DNA of 64,000 bases from Caulobacter mirabilis (GTDB lineage Bacteria > Pseudomonadota > Alphaproteobacteria > Caulobacterales > Caulobacteraceae): positions 1,240,001 to 1,304,000 of the forward strand of contig NZ_CP024201.1 in NCBI RefSeq assembly GCF_002749615.1, written 5' to 3'. The notes beneath the pieces are model-generated. The model did no database searches. It worked only from the letters and a program-made list of their open reading frames with translations, and was not told where the DNA came from. Shown here in pieces: positions 21,884-30,574 of this stretch (position 1 is its first letter; each line of letters begins with the position of its first letter). The position numbers were made by a program, and so were the translations under genes.

Positions 21884-21997
21884 TGCGTGGTTCGAGACGC
21901 CGGGCTGAGGCCCGGCTCCTCACCATGACGCGTTCAGTAGCGCTCTGAATTCGTCATCCTGAGGAGCGAGCCTCAAGCGAGCGTCTCGAAGGACGCA
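21884..21997. repeat. inverted repeat, TTCGAGACGC/GCGTCTCGAA family (family 4)
   Basis: Outer arms TTCGAGACGC (21891-21900) and GCGTCTCGAA (21981-21990), with inner CTCCTCACCATGACG and CGTCATCCTGAGGAG segments that also pair. It fills the gap between the convergent kinase and beta-lactamase genes; related copies are at 45615 and 47253. Confidence 0.75.
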
Positions 21998-21998
21998 C

Positions 21999-23033
21999 CT
22001 ACCCCGCCGCCTTCACGATCACGCGCATGGCTTCGGCGATGGCGGCGTCCCGCGTCGGGTCGTCCTGCGAGGAGGCGGCCAGGAACACCACCACGGCGTA
22101 GCGCCTGCCGTCCTTCAGGGTGACGACGCCGACGTCGTTGGTGGCCAGGGTCAGGCCCAGGTCGGTCGCCGCCGTGGCGCTCTTGTGGGCGATGGTCGCG
22201 CCCGGCGGCAGGCCCGCCTTCAGCCGTTCCTCTCCGGTCGGGCTGTCGGTCATGATCTTGAGCAGCAGCTGGGTCGACGCCGGCTTGAGCAGCTCGCCGG
22301 CCGACAGCTGTCGCAGGAAGTTCAGCACCCCGGACGCCGTGGCGGTGTCGCGCGGGTCGGCGAGGTAATCCTGCTGCGCCTTGCGGCGGGCGGCCTCCGG
22401 AATCTCGTCGCGGGCGGCGACCCAGGCCGGCCAGCTCTTCCAGGCGATACGAAACGAGCCCAGACCCTGACTCTCGGGCTGCAGTTCGCGCTCATAGCGG
22501 TCGACCCGGAACTCCTTGATGCGCTTGGCGCGCAGCCAGGCCGTGACCGCGCCCGGCCCGCCGATCCGCTTCATCAGCACGTCGGCGGCGGTGTTGTCGC
22601 TGTCGCCGACCGCCTTCTCCAGGAGCTCGCGCACCGTGTAGGTCTCGGTCTCGGGCCAGGCGTCCGCCACCGGGCTGTAGGGCGGCGAGATGTCCGCCTC
22701 GGTCAGGGTGATCTGATCATCCAGGGCCAGCCGCCCGGCGTCGACCTCGGCGAGGACCGCCGCGCCGAGAACCATCTTGAACACGCTCTGCAGGGGGAAG
22801 GCCTTCTGACCGTTCCAGGCCCACATCTCCCCGCCTTCAAGGTTCTGCACGGCCACCTCGAGCTCGGCCGGCTGGACGCTGTCGGCGATGACCGCGATCT
22901 CCTTGTCGAGCAGGGCGGCGTCCAGCTCAGGCGTCTTGGCTCCGGTGCGCGGCGTCGTCGGTTCGCAGGCGGCGACCAGCACGGCGACGGCGAGCAGGAC
23001 GAGCGGGGCGAAGAGGCGCATGAGTCTCTTCAT
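21999..23033 (-). CDS. class A beta-lactamase-family lipoprotein
   Basis: 344 aa with a lipoprotein signal; the lipobox VAAC puts the lipidated residue at Cys23. Active-site elements of class A serine beta-lactamases are present: SxxK at Ser83-Lys86, SDN at 145-147, RYERELQ at 179-185 where Glu181 aligns with Glu166, and Lys284-Ser-Ala in place of the usual KTG/KSG. Asn170 of the omega loop is replaced by Gln185. It could hydrolyse beta-lactams or be a distant homologue with another periplasmic role. It is divergent from the trmJ-type gene across 42 bp. Confidence 0.85.
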   Translation of the reverse strand: MKRLMRLFAPLVLLAVAVLVAACEPTTPRTGAKTPELDAALLDKEIAVIADSVQPAELEVAVQNLEGGEMWAWNGQKAFPLQSVFKMVLGAAVLAEVDAGRLALDDQITLTEADISPPYSPVADAWPETETYTVRELLEKAVGDSDNTAADVLMKRIGGPGAVTAWLRAKRIKEFRVDRYERELQPESQGLGSFRIAWKSWPAWVAARDEIPEAARRKAQQDYLADPRDTATASGVLNFLRQLSAGELLKPASTQLLLKIMTDSPTGEERLKAGLPPGATIAHKSATAATDLGLTLATNDVGVVTLKDGRRYAVVVFLAASSQDDPTRDAAIAEAMRVIVKAAG

Positions 23034-23075
23034 AGCGCCCTTTGCCCCGTCTGGGGGAACGGCTTATCAGGGGGA

Positions 23076-23855
23076 ATGGAAGCAAAGTCCCCCGTCGTCA
23101 TCCTCAACGAGCCCCAGCTGGCCGAGAACATCGGCGCGGTCGCCCGCGTCATGGCCAACTTCGGCCTTTCGGACCTGCGCCTGGTGCGGCCGCGGGACGG
23201 CTGGCCGCAGGAGCGGGCCTGGGCCAGCGCCTCGGGGGCCAACTGGCCGCTGGACGGGGCCCAGGTGTTCGAACGGCTGGAGGACGCGGTCGCCGACCTG
23301 CGGCTGGTCTACGCCACCACCGCTCGACCGCGCGAGACCCAGTTGCCGGTGATCACGCCGCGCGAGGCCGCGGCCGAGCTGAAGGCCGCCAGCGAGGCGG
23401 GGCAGGGCGTCGGCCTGCTGTTCGGCGGCGAACGGGCGGGGCTGGAGACGGGCGACATCGCCCTTTGCCACGGCATCGTCACCATCCCGATCGACGACCG
23501 GTTCCGCTCGCTGAACCTGGCCCAGGCCGTCGCGATCAACGCCTACGAATGGCGAATGGGCGTGTTCGACCGCCCGCGCGAGGCCTTCGCCCATAACATC
23601 GCCGAGCCCGCCGACATGGAGTCGATGGTCGGCCTGTACGAACAGCTCGAAGGCCAGCTGGACGAGGCCGGCTTCTTCCATCCGCCCGAGAAGCGGCCGT
23701 CGATGGTGCGCAACCTGCGGGTCTCGCTGGGCCGCGCCCGCTTCACCGACCAGGAGGTCCGCACCTGGCGCGGCGTGATCACCGCCCTGTCGAAGGGGCG
23801 GGGCCGCGTCCTGGAAAAGCTGGCGCGCCAGAAGGCTGAGAAGGGCGAGGGGTAG
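23076..23855 (+). CDS. TrmJ-family SPOUT RNA methyltransferase
   Basis: 259 aa from ATG 23076 with AGGGGG just upstream; the reading frame extends far upstream but through the antisense of the beta-lactamase gene. It opens PVVILNEPQLAENIGAVARV, and carries the SPOUT knot motifs GLLFGGERAGLET and VTIPIDDRFRSLNLAQAVAI, which form the trefoil knot and bind SAM. These match TrmJ (tRNA 2'-O-methylation at position 32). The C-terminal tail is Lys/Arg/Glu-rich. trmJ is the likely symbol, but other TrmH-like RNA methyltransferases look similar. Confidence 0.85.
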   Translation: MEAKSPVVILNEPQLAENIGAVARVMANFGLSDLRLVRPRDGWPQERAWASASGANWPLDGAQVFERLEDAVADLRLVYATTARPRETQLPVITPREAAAELKAASEAGQGVGLLFGGERAGLETGDIALCHGIVTIPIDDRFRSLNLAQAVAINAYEWRMGVFDRPREAFAHNIAEPADMESMVGLYEQLEGQLDEAGFFHPPEKRPSMVRNLRVSLGRARFTDQEVRTWRGVITALSKGRGRVLEKLARQKAEKGEG

Positions 23856-23897
23856 GGGTCAACCCCTTACGGTTCGAGATCCTCTCCAACACCGTAT

Positions 23898-23989
23898 GTC
23901 CCCGCGAAGGCGGGGACCCAAGCTGAGATCGATCATTCCGCCAGCTTGATAAGTCCAAGCTCGGCTTCGATCCCCGCCTTCGCGGGGAC
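23898..23989. repeat. long inverted repeat, CCCCGCGAAGGCGGGG variant (copy D)
   Basis: Left arm GTCCCCGCGAAGGCGGGGAC at 23898-23917, right arm GTCCCCGCGAAGGCGGGGAT read on the reverse strand (23970-23989), with further pairing inward (AAGCTGAGATCGA against TCGGCTTCGA). It is like the A-C family but with an altered palindrome core. It lies in the 365-bp gap after the trmJ-type gene. Confidence 0.8.
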
Positions 23990-24101
23990 GAGCGGCGGAG
24001 ATGCGGTTGGTCCAAGTTTCATTCTCGCAAGGCCGATGAGCCGACCCAGAAGGGCGCGGCCGATCCGCTGTGCATCCTCCCATTCGCCTGTGTTCATGGG
24101 T

Positions 24102-24120
24102 GGCCCGAACACGTCGGGCC
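24102..24120. repeat. short GGCCCGA hairpin in the 23.9-24.2 kb gap
   Basis: GGCCCGA-ACACG-TCGGGCC, a perfect 7-bp stem preceded by TGTTCATGGGT and followed by ATGACGG. Similar flanks occur in the inverted repeat at 51242-51366. The rest of the gap (23990-24220) holds no gene. Confidence 0.6.
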
Positions 24121-24220
24121 ATGACGGAGAGAGATGCGGGCTTGCGCGTCGGAGCGCTTTCGATACAAATGAGACCAAGGGGTAACATTAAGCCCCGGCC
24201 ATAGGATCGGGAGCACGTCC

Positions 24221-25489
24221 ATGAACCGTCGGGAACTCTTCCTCGCCCTCGCCGCGGCGGGGATCGCGCCGCAGGCGCTGGCCCAGGCGGCGCCGGGCGC
24301 GGCCGACCCGACCGCCACGGCGCGCGACCTCTGGCTCTATGGCTTGCCGCTGATCGAGATGGCCACGACCCGGGCCCGGCACCTGAAGGGCGGCGGCGGG
24401 ATCAACCGCCTGCAGCACACCCGCCAGCTGGCCGACGACCGGTTCCGGACGGTCACCACGCCGAACAACGACACCCTGTATTCGTTCGCCTGGCTGGACC
24501 TGTCGCAGGGGCCCGTGACGCTGACCGTCCCGCCGCTGGACCGCTACTGGTCGGTGGCCTTGATGGACATGTACACCAACAACAACGCCGTGCTGGGAAC
24601 CCGCACGGTCGGGCCGCAGGGCGGGACCTTCACCATCGTCGGGCCGGGCCAGGCCGGGGGCGGGCCGGAGACAATCCGGGCGGCGACCCCGCACGCCTGG
24701 CTGCTGGTGCGGCTGCTGACCGACGGCGGCGACGACCTGCCGGTCACCCATGCCCTGCAGGACCGGTTCAAGCTGACCGGTCCGGCCGGCGCGACGACGC
24801 CCGTCTATGCGCCGCGCGAGGCCCAGCCGGCCGACTACTTCGCCTCGATGCTGAAGCTGCTGGAGGCTGATCCGCCGCCGGCTGTCGACCGTCGCATGCT
24901 GGCGCGGCTGAGGACGATCAAGCTCGACAGCTCCGAGACCGCCGCCGGCGTCCAGCAGGCGCGGATGATCGCCCAGATGGCCAAGGGGCGTCAGGGCTAC
25001 GTCCAGGGCTGGAGCTATACCCGCCCGAACCTGGGCGACTACGACCAGGACTACCTCTACCGCGCCATCATCGCCCTGCTGGGCCTGGGCGCCCTGCCGG
25101 TGGCGGAGGCCATGTACATGCGGGCCGAGGGCGACAGCGGCGGCCTGTTCAAGGGCGACGACCTCTACCGCCTGAGCCTGCCGGCCCAGATGCCGCTCGA
25201 CGCCTTCTGGTCGCTGTCGATGTACGAGGTGGTCGAGGACGGCCAGCAGTTCTTCACCGCCAATCCGCTGAACCGCTACTCGATCGGCGACCGCACCAAG
25301 GGCCTGAAGCGCAACGCCGACGGCTCGATCGACCTCTGGATCGGCCGGAGCGACCCGGGCGGCGAGCGCAGCGCCAACTGGCTGCCGGCGCCCAGGTCGG
25401 GACCCTATTCGATGACCATGCGCACCTACCTGCCGCGGGCCGAGCTGCTCGACGGCCGCTGGCGCCTGCCCGCCGTCGCGAAGGCCTGA
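24221..25489 (+). CDS. exported DUF1254/DUF1214 protein
   Basis: 422 aa with an N-terminal signal peptide starting MNRRELFLALAAAGIAPQAL (twin Arg at 3-4 followed by a hydrophobic stretch, so Tat or Sec export, cleavage near LAQA). The first half is DUF1254 (WLYGLPLIEMA ... TVTTPNNDTLYSFAWLDL), the second DUF1214 (DAFWSLSMYEV, NPLNRYSIGDRTKGL, ANWLPAP). The function of these envelope proteins is not established. A paralogue follows after 3 bp, clearly cotranscribed. Confidence 0.85.
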   Translation: MNRRELFLALAAAGIAPQALAQAAPGAADPTATARDLWLYGLPLIEMATTRARHLKGGGGINRLQHTRQLADDRFRTVTTPNNDTLYSFAWLDLSQGPVTLTVPPLDRYWSVALMDMYTNNNAVLGTRTVGPQGGTFTIVGPGQAGGGPETIRAATPHAWLLVRLLTDGGDDLPVTHALQDRFKLTGPAGATTPVYAPREAQPADYFASMLKLLEADPPPAVDRRMLARLRTIKLDSSETAAGVQQARMIAQMAKGRQGYVQGWSYTRPNLGDYDQDYLYRAIIALLGLGALPVAEAMYMRAEGDSGGLFKGDDLYRLSLPAQMPLDAFWSLSMYEVVEDGQQFFTANPLNRYSIGDRTKGLKRNADGSIDLWIGRSDPGGERSANWLPAPRSGPYSMTMRTYLPRAELLDGRWRLPAVAKA

Positions 25490-25492
25490 GCC

Positions 25493-26749
25493 ATGACCGA
25501 CCTGCGCGCCGCCGCCCGCGAGGCCTGGCTCTACGTCCTGCCGCTGATCGAGATCGCCGCCGTCCGCAGCGTCGGACAGCTGGTCGGCTCGCAGCCGAAC
25601 ACCTTCGGGGCGATGCGGAAACTGGCCGACCACCGCTCCCGCGCGGTGACGACGCCGAACAACGACACCCTCTACGCCACCGCCCAGCTGGACCTGTCGG
25701 CGGGACCGGTGACCCTGACCGTTCCGCCGTCGGGCGAGCGCTACGTCTCGTTGCAGCTGATGGACGCCTACAGCAACAGTTTCGCCGTGTTGGGCACGCG
25801 GACGACCGGGACCGGCGGCGACGTCTTCACCCTGGTCGGGCCCGAGGCGGCGGCCGAGGGGCGCAACGTCGTCCGCGCCCCGACCCGCCACGTCTGGGCC
25901 CTGGCCCGGATCCTGGTCGAGGGACCGCACGACTTCGAGGCCGCTCAGAAGGTCCAGCTCGGCTTCTCCGCCCAGGGACCGGAGGTCCCGCCCTTCGCCG
26001 GCCACGCCAAGCGCGTCGACTCCTGGCCCGAGTATTTCGCTTCCGCCGATGTCCTGATGGCCCAGAACCCGCCGCCGGTCACCGACCTGGCGATGCGGGC
26101 CCGCATCGCGCCGCTGGGCCTGGGCGAGGGGCGGTTCGACCCGTCCCGCTTCAGCGAGGCCGAGCAGGCCGAGATCGCCGCCGGAGTGGAGGACGCCCGC
26201 AAGGCGGCCCGATCGGGCGGCGGCCTGTCGGGCGACACCTTCATCGAGGGCTGGGCCTATCCGGCCAGCAAGCTGGGCGATTTCGGACAGGACTACGGCT
26301 TCCGCGCCGCGGTGGCGCTGGGCGGGCTGGCGGCGCTGCCGTTGGTCGAGGCCACCTATCTGCGCGCCGGCGCGCCGGGCGGGGGCGGGGCCTTCGATGG
26401 AACCCGGAACTGGCGGCTGCACATCCCGGCCGACCGTCAGATCCCGGTGAACAGCTTCTGGTCGCTGTCGATGTACGAGATCACGCCGGAGGGGCAGTTC
26501 TACTTCACGGACAACCCCCTCGGTCGCTACGCCATCGGCGACCGCACGGCGGGGCTGAAGTGGAACGACGACGGCTCGCTGGACCTCTGGATCGGTCATG
26601 AGCGGCCCTCGCCCGAGCGTGAGAGCAACTGGCTGCCGGCCCCGGCCGGGCCCTTCGCCCTGTTCATGCGCGGCTATCTGCCGAAGGCCGAACTGCTCGA
26701 CGGCCGCTATCGTCTGCCGGCGGTCCAGGAGGCCTCGTCCCCACCATAG
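25493..26749 (+). CDS. DUF1254/DUF1214 protein lacking a signal peptide
   Basis: 418 aa, paralogue of the preceding gene with the same landmarks (VTTPNNDTLYATAQLDL, NSFWSLSMYEI, NPLGRYAIGDRTAGLKW, NWLPAPAGPF). It starts 3 bp after the first gene stops. Unlike its neighbour it begins directly with the domain (MTDLRAAAREAWLYVLPL), so it seems to be cytoplasmic unless carried out with the exported partner. The pair may be a duplicated heterodimer split across compartments; that is inference. Confidence 0.82.
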   Translation: MTDLRAAAREAWLYVLPLIEIAAVRSVGQLVGSQPNTFGAMRKLADHRSRAVTTPNNDTLYATAQLDLSAGPVTLTVPPSGERYVSLQLMDAYSNSFAVLGTRTTGTGGDVFTLVGPEAAAEGRNVVRAPTRHVWALARILVEGPHDFEAAQKVQLGFSAQGPEVPPFAGHAKRVDSWPEYFASADVLMAQNPPPVTDLAMRARIAPLGLGEGRFDPSRFSEAEQAEIAAGVEDARKAARSGGGLSGDTFIEGWAYPASKLGDFGQDYGFRAAVALGGLAALPLVEATYLRAGAPGGGGAFDGTRNWRLHIPADRQIPVNSFWSLSMYEITPEGQFYFTDNPLGRYAIGDRTAGLKWNDDGSLDLWIGHERPSPERESNWLPAPAGPFALFMRGYLPKAELLDGRYRLPAVQEASSPP

Positions 26750-26832
26750 GGAGTCCCGTCCTCGCTCTTGGGGACGGGGCGGGCTACCCCTCGGGTCCGA
26801 TCAACCCGGCGGGCGAGACCCGCAGACAGGCC

Positions 26833-27972
26833 ATGACCACTCGTAGACACTGCGTTCAACAGCTCTCGGCGACCGCCGGGATCACCCTTGCGGCTTCTTT
26901 CGGCGTCGGAGGCGCCGCCAGCTGTGCGCCGGCGGCCAAGCCGGCCGCCAAGCCGGGCGCCGGCTGGCGCATGCCGGACGAGCACCTGCCGCAGGCGCGG
27001 GTGTTCGTGTCCTACGCCGCGGCGCCGGCCGTCTGGGAGGACATCGCCGAGGACGTCAACGAGACCATCGCCGAACTGGCCCGCACCATCGCCGAGTTCC
27101 AGCCGGTGACCGTGCTCTGCCGGCCCGACCAGGCCGCGGAGGCCAAGGAAGCCTGCGGCGAGAAGAACACGACCTACCTGACGCTGCCGCTCGACGACGT
27201 CTGGGTGCGCGACTACGGCGGCGTCTTCGTCGAACGCGACGGCAAGCTCGGACTGGTCGACTTCAACTTCAACGGCTGGGGCGGCAAGCAGTCCGCCGCC
27301 CGGGACGGCCGCGCGGCCAAGGTCCTGAGCGAGACGCTGGGCGTGGACTACATCCAGAGCCGCCTGACCGGCGAGGGCGGCGGCCTGGAGGTCGACGGCC
27401 ACGGCACGGCGATCCTGACCGAGAGCTGCTGGGTCAACGACAACCGCAACCCCGGCCTTACCCGCGACGCCATCGAGGCCGAGCTGAAGACGCTGCTGGG
27501 TCTGCGCAAGATCATCTGGCTGCCGGGCATCAAGGACATGGACATCACCGACGCCCATGTCGACTTCTACGCCCGCTTCGTGACGCCCGGGGTGGTGATC
27601 GCCAACCTGGACAACGACCCGCAGTCCTACGACCACGCCGTGACCCGCCGGCATCTGGAGATTCTGAAGGCCGCGACCGACGCCGACGGCCGGCCGCTGG
27701 AGGTCCATACCCTGCCGCCGCCGCTGAAGCCGCGCCGCAGCGTCTTCCGCCAGCGCAACCCGGACTTCGCCGCCGGCTATATCAACTACCTGCCGATCAA
27801 CGGAGCGGTCATCGCGCCGGAGTTCGGCGACGCGGCGGCGGACGGCTACTGCAAGGACCTGCTGACCCGGCTCTATCCGGGGCGTGAAGTGGTGCAGATC
27901 GACATCGACCCGATCGCGGCCGGCGGCGGCGGCATCCACTGCGTCAGCAAGAACATGGTGCGGGCGGGGTAG
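26833..27972 (+). CDS. Tat-exported agmatine deiminase / peptidylarginine deiminase-family protein
   Basis: 379 aa. The N-terminus has a twin Arg (TTRRHCVQQ) and a hydrophobic run to about residue 30, so export as a folded protein by Tat is likely. The enzyme domain (PAD_porph family) has the agmatine deiminase landmarks: DDVWVRDYGG (120s), EGGGLEVDGHGT (181-192), ITDAHVDFYARF with His242, and the catalytic Cys370 in GGGGIHCVSKN near the C-terminus. It would turn agmatine, or a similar guanidino compound, into the carbamoyl product outside the cytoplasm. Most agmatine deiminases are cytoplasmic. It lies 83 bp after the DUF1254 pair. Confidence 0.85.
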   Translation: MTTRRHCVQQLSATAGITLAASFGVGGAASCAPAAKPAAKPGAGWRMPDEHLPQARVFVSYAAAPAVWEDIAEDVNETIAELARTIAEFQPVTVLCRPDQAAEAKEACGEKNTTYLTLPLDDVWVRDYGGVFVERDGKLGLVDFNFNGWGGKQSAARDGRAAKVLSETLGVDYIQSRLTGEGGGLEVDGHGTAILTESCWVNDNRNPGLTRDAIEAELKTLLGLRKIIWLPGIKDMDITDAHVDFYARFVTPGVVIANLDNDPQSYDHAVTRRHLEILKAATDADGRPLEVHTLPPPLKPRRSVFRQRNPDFAAGYINYLPINGAVIAPEFGDAAADGYCKDLLTRLYPGREVVQIDIDPIAAGGGGIHCVSKNMVRAG

Positions 27973-27977
27973 CGGAA

Positions 27978-28093
27978 GGGGGCGTGTTCCGCAGGTACGC
28001 GTCCCGTTTCCCAAGGGGTGGGGGACACGCACCTTCGGAGCATGTCCCCGCTCATCTCCGGGGACATGTTCCGGCTTACCGGTACGTGTCCCC
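27978..28093. repeat. GGGGACA hairpin cluster, three units (family 1)
   Basis: A degraded unit (27978-28005), then 28021-28049 (GGGGACACG...CATGTCCCC) and 28060-28093 (GGGGACATG...CGTGTCCCC). It begins 5 bp after the deiminase stop and is the only three-unit copy in the window. Confidence 0.82.
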
Positions 28094-28154
28094 GTTGTCC
28101 GGAAGGAGGGAGGAAGGGGTGGCGTCGCGTCGGCGCCGTCCCTAGCTTTCCCTC

Positions 28155-29234
28155 ATGACCCGCGCCGCCGACCTCCTCGCCCGCCTGCCGATCCCGATCA
28201 TCCAGGCGCCGATGCTGGGCGCATCGTCCTATGAGATGGCCCGAGCGGTCGGCGCCGTGGGCGGGCTGGGGTCGCTGGCCAGCGCCGGCTCGGCGCCGGA
28301 CGAGATCGAGGCCGACGCCGCGCGAATGCGGGCCGACCTCGGGGATGCGCCCTTCGCCATGAACCTGTTCGTGCTGGGCCGGGCGGAGCCCCCCGCCGAC
28401 GAGGTCGACCGCGCCATCGCCCGCCTGGCCCCCTGGCGCGCCGAGCTGGGCCTGCCCGAGCCGGCCGCGCCCAACAGTTTCGCGCCTGATTTCACGGCGC
28501 AGTTCGAGGCCGTGGTCCGCGCCGCCCCGCCGGTCGCCAGCTTCGCCTTCGACACCCTGACGCCGGAGCAGGTCGCGACGCTGCAGGCGCGCGGGACCCT
28601 GGTGTTCGGCACGGCGACCACCGTGGCCGAGGCCCGCGCCTGGGCGGCCGTGGGCGCCGACGCCGTCGTGGCCCAGGGCTATGAGGCCGGCGGCCATCGC
28701 GGCCACTTCCTGGCCCCGGTCGACAAGAGCCTGGTCGGGACCTTGGCCCTGGTCGCGACGATCCGGCGGTCGGTCGAGGTCCCGGTGATCGCCGCCGGCG
28801 GGATCATGGACGGCCAGGGCGTCGCCGCCGCCCTGGCCCTGGGCGCGAGCGCGGTCCAGATGGGCACCGCCTTCCTGCTGGCTGACGAGACGGCGATCAG
28901 CGCGCCGTGGCGCGACGCGGTCGCGACCGCCGAGGACGAGGCCACGGCCCTGACCCGCGCCTTCAGCGGCCGTCACGCCCGCGGCCTCGAGAACCGCTTC
29001 ATGCGCGAGATGCGCGCCGTCGAGGACGAGGTCCCGGCCTATCCGGTGCAGAACCGCCTGACCAGGGAGCTGCGCGCCGAGGCCGCCAAGGCCGGCGTGG
29101 CCGACATGCTGTCGCTCTGGGCCGGACAGGCGGTCACCCTGGCGACGCCGGGCGCCTCGGGCGTGCTGGTGCAACGCTGGTGGGCCGAGGCGAGGGCGGC
29201 GAGCGATCGCCTGGGGGACATGGTCCGGCGATAG
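28155..29234 (+). CDS. nitronate monooxygenase-family flavoprotein
   Basis: 359 aa with the TIM-barrel NMO layout: PIIQAPMLGASSYEMA near the N-terminus, FGTATTVAEARAW, the FMN/active-site loop AQGYEAGGHRGHF with His181, and IAAGGIMDGQGVAAALALGA plus VQMGTAFL for phosphate binding. Class I NMOs oxidise propionate 3-nitronate and other alkyl nitronates. The last codons and stop (GGG GAC ATG GTC CGG CGA TAG) are made of the left half of a GGGGACA repeat, so the C-terminal residues GDMVRR are repeat-derived. Not clearly part of an operon. Confidence 0.87.
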   Translation: MTRAADLLARLPIPIIQAPMLGASSYEMARAVGAVGGLGSLASAGSAPDEIEADAARMRADLGDAPFAMNLFVLGRAEPPADEVDRAIARLAPWRAELGLPEPAAPNSFAPDFTAQFEAVVRAAPPVASFAFDTLTPEQVATLQARGTLVFGTATTVAEARAWAAVGADAVVAQGYEAGGHRGHFLAPVDKSLVGTLALVATIRRSVEVPVIAAGGIMDGQGVAAALALGASAVQMGTAFLLADETAISAPWRDAVATAEDEATALTRAFSGRHARGLENRFMREMRAVEDEVPAYPVQNRLTRELRAEAAKAGVADMLSLWAGQAVTLATPGASGVLVQRWWAEARAASDRLGDMVRR

Positions 29235-29286
29235 CCGGTCCGTGTCCCCTTCTGCGGGGACACGTACGCTTCGCGAACATGTCCCC
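29214..29286. repeat. GGGGACA hairpin pair overlapping the 3' end of the NMO gene (family 1)
   Basis: Units 29214-29249 and 29256-29286. The first 21 bp are coding and contain the stop codon of the nitronate monooxygenase gene. Confidence 0.85.
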
Positions 29287-29335
29287 GGGGACAGCGAACC
29301 GGCTATAAGGCGACCAGGTCCACAGGAGTCGCCTC

Positions 29336-30445
29336 ATGAAAACCCGCGCCGCCGTCGCCTTCGAAGCCAAGAAGCCGCTGGAGATCGTCGAGGTCGACCT
29401 GGAAGGCCCGCGCGCCGGCGAGGTGCTGGTCGAGATCAAGGCCACCGGCATCTGCCATACCGACGCCTACACCCTGGACGGGCTGGACAGCGAGGGCATC
29501 TTCCCCTCGATCCTGGGCCACGAAGGCGCCGGCGTCGTTCTGGAAGTCGGCCCCGGCGTGACCAGCGTGGTCCCCGGCGACCATGTGATCCCGCTCTACA
29601 CGCCCGAATGCCGGCAGTGCAAAAGCTGCCTTTCCCGCAAGACCAACCTCTGCACGGCGATCCGCGGCACCCAGGGCAAGGGCCTGATGCCGGACGGCTC
29701 CAGCCGCTTCTCCTACAAGGGCCGGACCATCCACCACTACATGGGCTGCTCGACCTTCGCGAACCACACGGTCCTGCCCGAGATCGCCCTGGCCAAGATC
29801 CGCAAGGACGCGCCGTTCGACAAGGCCTGCTACGTCGGCTGCGGCGTGACCACAGGCGTCGGGGCGGTGACCAACACGGCCAAGGTCGAGCCGGGCGCCA
29901 ACTGCATCGTCTTCGGCCTGGGCGGCATCGGCCTGAACGTGATCCAGGGCCTGAAGATGGTCGGGGCCGGCATGATCGTGGGCGTCGACATCAACCCGGC
30001 CCGCGAGGCCTGGGGCCGCCGCTTCGGCATGACCCATTTCGTGAACCCCAAGGCCGTCGACGGCGACATCGTCCCCTATCTGGTCGAACTGACCGGCGGC
30101 GGCGCGGACTACACCTTCGACGCCACCGGCAACGTCACGGTCATGCGCCAGGCGCTGGAGGCCTGCCACCGCGGCTGGGGCGAGAGCATCATCATCGGCG
30201 TGGCCGAGGCCGGGAAGGAGATCGCCACCCGGCCGTTCCAGCTGGTCACCGGCCGGGTCTGGAAGGGCACGGCCTTCGGCGGCGCCCGCGGCCGCACCGA
30301 CACGCCCAAGATCGTCGACTGGTACATGGACGGGAAGATCGAGATCGATCCGATGATCACCCACACCCTGCCGCTCGAAGACATCAACAAGGCCTTCGAC
30401 CTGATGCACGCGGGCGAGAGCATCCGGTCCGTCGTGGTGTTCTGA
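29336..30445 (+). CDS. frmA: S-(hydroxymethyl)glutathione dehydrogenase (class III alcohol dehydrogenase)
   Basis: Oxidises the formaldehyde-glutathione adduct, first step of glutathione-dependent formaldehyde removal; also reduces S-nitrosoglutathione. 369 aa with a catalytic zinc site from Cys40 ([12 protein letters not shown]), His62 (LGHEGAG) and a Cys in [12 protein letters not shown], and a structural zinc site at Cys92, Cys95, Cys98 and Cys106. The NAD fold has [14 protein letters not shown]. The next enzyme of the pathway, fghA, is 1.2 kb downstream with one opposed gene between. frmA is also called adhC in other genomes. Confidence 0.96.
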   Translation: MKTRAAVAFEAKKPLEIVEVDLEGPRAGEVLVEIKATGICHTDAYTLDGLDSEGIFPSILGHEGAGVVLEVGPGVTSVVPGDHVIPLYTPECRQCKSCLSRKTNLCTAIRGTQGKGLMPDGSSRFSYKGRTIHHYMGCSTFANHTVLPEIALAKIRKDAPFDKACYVGCGVTTGVGAVTNTAKVEPGANCIVFGLGGIGLNVIQGLKMVGAGMIVGVDINPAREAWGRRFGMTHFVNPKAVDGDIVPYLVELTGGGADYTFDATGNVTVMRQALEACHRGWGESIIIGVAEAGKEIATRPFQLVTGRVWKGTAFGGARGRTDTPKIVDWYMDGKIEIDPMITHTLPLEDINKAFDLMHAGESIRSVVVF

Positions 30446-30457
30446 TCCTCTCAATCT

Positions 30458-30574
30458 GATCCTCCCCCATCGGGGGAGGGGGACCATCCCGCAGGGATGG
30501 TGGAGAGGGGCCTCGGCGTTTGACCCCCTCCACCATCCCTGCGGGATGGTCCCCCTCTCCCAGGGGAGAGGATC
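30458..30574. repeat. long inverted repeat, GATCCTCCCC/GGGGAGAGGATC family (family 3)
   Basis: Arms 30458-30511 and 30524-30574 pair almost throughout (GGGACCATCCCGCAGGGATGG against CCATCCCTGCGGGATGGTCC). It sits between the convergent frmA and HTH_42 genes and its last bases (GATCA) hold the HTH_42 stop codon. It would be a strong bidirectional terminator. Confidence 0.85.

Noticed and set aside
22185-23855. A 556-codon version of the TrmJ-type gene
   Set aside because: The first 297 codons are antisense to the beta-lactamase gene; family similarity begins exactly at the ATG at 23076.
24094-24318. Small ORFs in the 23.9-24.2 kb gap
   Set aside because: They are made of repeat-derived words or are antisense to the DUF1254 signal peptide; no ribosome-binding sites and no protein-like features.
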